From assembly GCA_001873585.1 (NCBI GenBank), contig MNZL01000057.1:1191-6672 (forward strand): DNA of 5,482 nt, read 5' to 3'. This stretch comes from Rhodobacterales bacterium CG2_30_65_12. GTDB taxonomy: Bacteria > Pseudomonadota > Alphaproteobacteria > Rhodobacterales > Rhodobacteraceae. The notes beneath the pieces are model-generated. The model was not told where the DNA came from and did not search any database. It saw only the letters and a list, made by a program, of their open reading frames with translations. A program made the position numbers and the translations under genes. Below are positions 4,686 to 5,482 of this stretch, in pieces; within the stretch, counting starts at the first letter, position 1, and each line of letters opens with the position of its first letter.

Positions 4686-5482
4686 TCAGCCAAACAGAAT
4701 CAGCCGCGAGCTGGCAATCGCCCAGACCACCGCGAGGCCGAACAGCGCGAATCCCGCCATCGCCATCAGCACCTGTGCGCGCAACATCCCCGGCAGCCGC
4801 GCCTTGAGGCTTTCCACCTGCCCGAACTGCGCGGTAACCCCCGCACCCAGCGCAAAGGCGGTGCCGGTGAACAGCGGCAGGTAGAGCGCGTAGCCGTAGT
4901 AATTGTATTCCGGCTGCAACAGGCAGAAGGGGCAATGGTGGTTCGGGTGGTCGTAGACGTAGAGCGAGATCACCGAGACGATTGCCGTAAGCGCGGTGAG
5001 AAACATCGCCAGCCCCGACAGCCCGAACAGCCCGTGCCAGGCACCGCCGCGCCAGAGGCTCATCGCCCCGGTCAGCGTCACCGCAGCGCCCACGCCCGCC
5101 AGCAGCCCGAGCGCGAGGCTTGGGGCGAGCCCGGTCAGATCGCCCGCCAACCCCTCGTTGACCGGCGTGAACAGCTTGGAGCAGCACGAGGTGATCACGT
5201 CGGTTTTGAGCCCGAGGAAATAGGCCAGCTCCAGCCCCGCCCCTACCAGCACCAGCGGGGCGATGGCGAGGATCGCAGCGTATTTCACGCGGGTCAGCGG
5301 GTAGTCGCGCCCGGCGCGGTCAACCCGGTCGAGGATCAGCCAGAGCACGGCAGCGAAAAATACCGCAATTTTGACGTAAAGCGCGGGAAAGCCGTAAGGG
5401 TTCACGTTAAGCGTGCCCACCGCGCACATCGCGCCAACAAAGAGCGTGGCCATCCTGTCGGCATTGTAGACAAACAGCAAGA
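4686..5482 (-). CDS. Uncharacterised polytopic membrane protein with Cys/His motifs, 5' end cut by window
   Basis: At least 264 residues are visible, and the frame is open at the right edge. A TTG at 5480 and an ATG at 5453 lie in frame, but neither has a good ribosome site in view and the sequence there looks internal, so I treat it as partial. Numbering from 5480, about six hydrophobic helices lie near 31-51, 67-90, 115-140, 150-176, 195-215 and 236-260, so it is an inner-membrane protein. Two cysteine clusters stand out: TSCCSKLF (Cys99, Cys100) after the second helix, and HPNHHCPFCLLQPEY (His178, His181, His182, Cys183, Cys186) after the fourth. By the alternation of helices these loops should face the same side. 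The set suggests metal binding or thiol-disulfide chemistry. I do not recognise the family with confidence. The stop is TGA at 4688-4686. Confidence 0.85.
   Translation of the reverse strand, partial: LLFVYNADRMATLFVGAMCAVGTLNVNPYGFPALYVKIAVFFAAVLWLILDRVDRAGRDYPLTRVKYAAILAIAPLVLVGAGLELAYFLGLKTDVITSCCSKLFTPVNEGLAGDLTGLAPSLALGLLAGVGAAVTLTGAMSLWRGGAWHGLFGLSGLAMFLTALTAIVSVISLYVYDHPNHHCPFCLLQPEYNYYGYALYLPLFTGTAFALGAGVTAQFGQVESLKARLPGMLRAQVLMAMAGFALFGLAVVWAIASSRLILFG

Noticed and set aside
4528..4807. Plus-strand frame from a GTG with a good ribosome-site-like GGAAGGGAAGG, containing MLQCGECLRIRRELP
   Set aside because: It runs antisense into the 3' end of the membrane protein gene, has mixed codon use, and shows no recognisable domain. 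Conservation data would be needed to revive it.
3070..4884. A 604-codon open frame on the plus strand
   Set aside because: It runs antisense through argE, whose full set of M20 metal ligands is present on the minus strand. The translation is rich in Arg, His and Pro with no family features. Long antisense frames are common in GC-rich genes.

Overview
The window is GC-rich chromosomal DNA from an alphaproteobacterium, most likely of the order Rhodobacterales. The support for this is the rpmI-rplT-pheS gene order without infC, the sequence style of L35 and L20, and a 44-residue cytochrome aa3 oxidase subunit IV of the Paracoccus/Rhodobacter type. The placement rests on remembered family sequences, not on a search. 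All genes are intact or cut only by the window edges. No insertion sequences, tRNAs, rRNAs, CRISPR arrays or phage genes were seen.

Left part, minus strand (1501 down to 1): rpmI (L35), rplT (L20) and the first 270 codons of pheS form a translation operon. The rplT ribosome binding site is a perfect anti-16S match that includes the rpmI stop codon. The 114-base gap before pheS can fold into a strong hairpin whose loop could pair with downstream RNA as a pseudoknot. A candidate promoter with an inverted repeat over its -35 box lies upstream of rpmI.

Middle, plus strand (1739 to 2548): a tiny gene for aa3 oxidase subunit IV is followed by a stem-loop, an 8-bp tandem repeat, and a gene for a lipoprotein. 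The lipoprotein has a His-before-Cys arrangement that recalls circularly permuted NlpC/P60 papain-like enzymes. This gene converges on the next group with only 6 bp between stop codons.

Right part, minus strand (5482 down to 2555): a polytopic membrane protein with an unusual Cys/His pattern (cut by the right edge) is followed by about 320 bp without a recognisable gene. Then come argE (acetylornithine deacetylase) and a P-loop kinase of the FrcK/uridine-kinase-like group, coupled by an ATGA stop-start overlap.

The window is mostly ordinary housekeeping sequence. The points most worth a second look are the possible RNA switch ahead of pheS, the uncharacterised membrane protein, the papain-like lipoprotein, and the unexplained kinase coupled to argE. 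I do not see a clear new multi-gene system.
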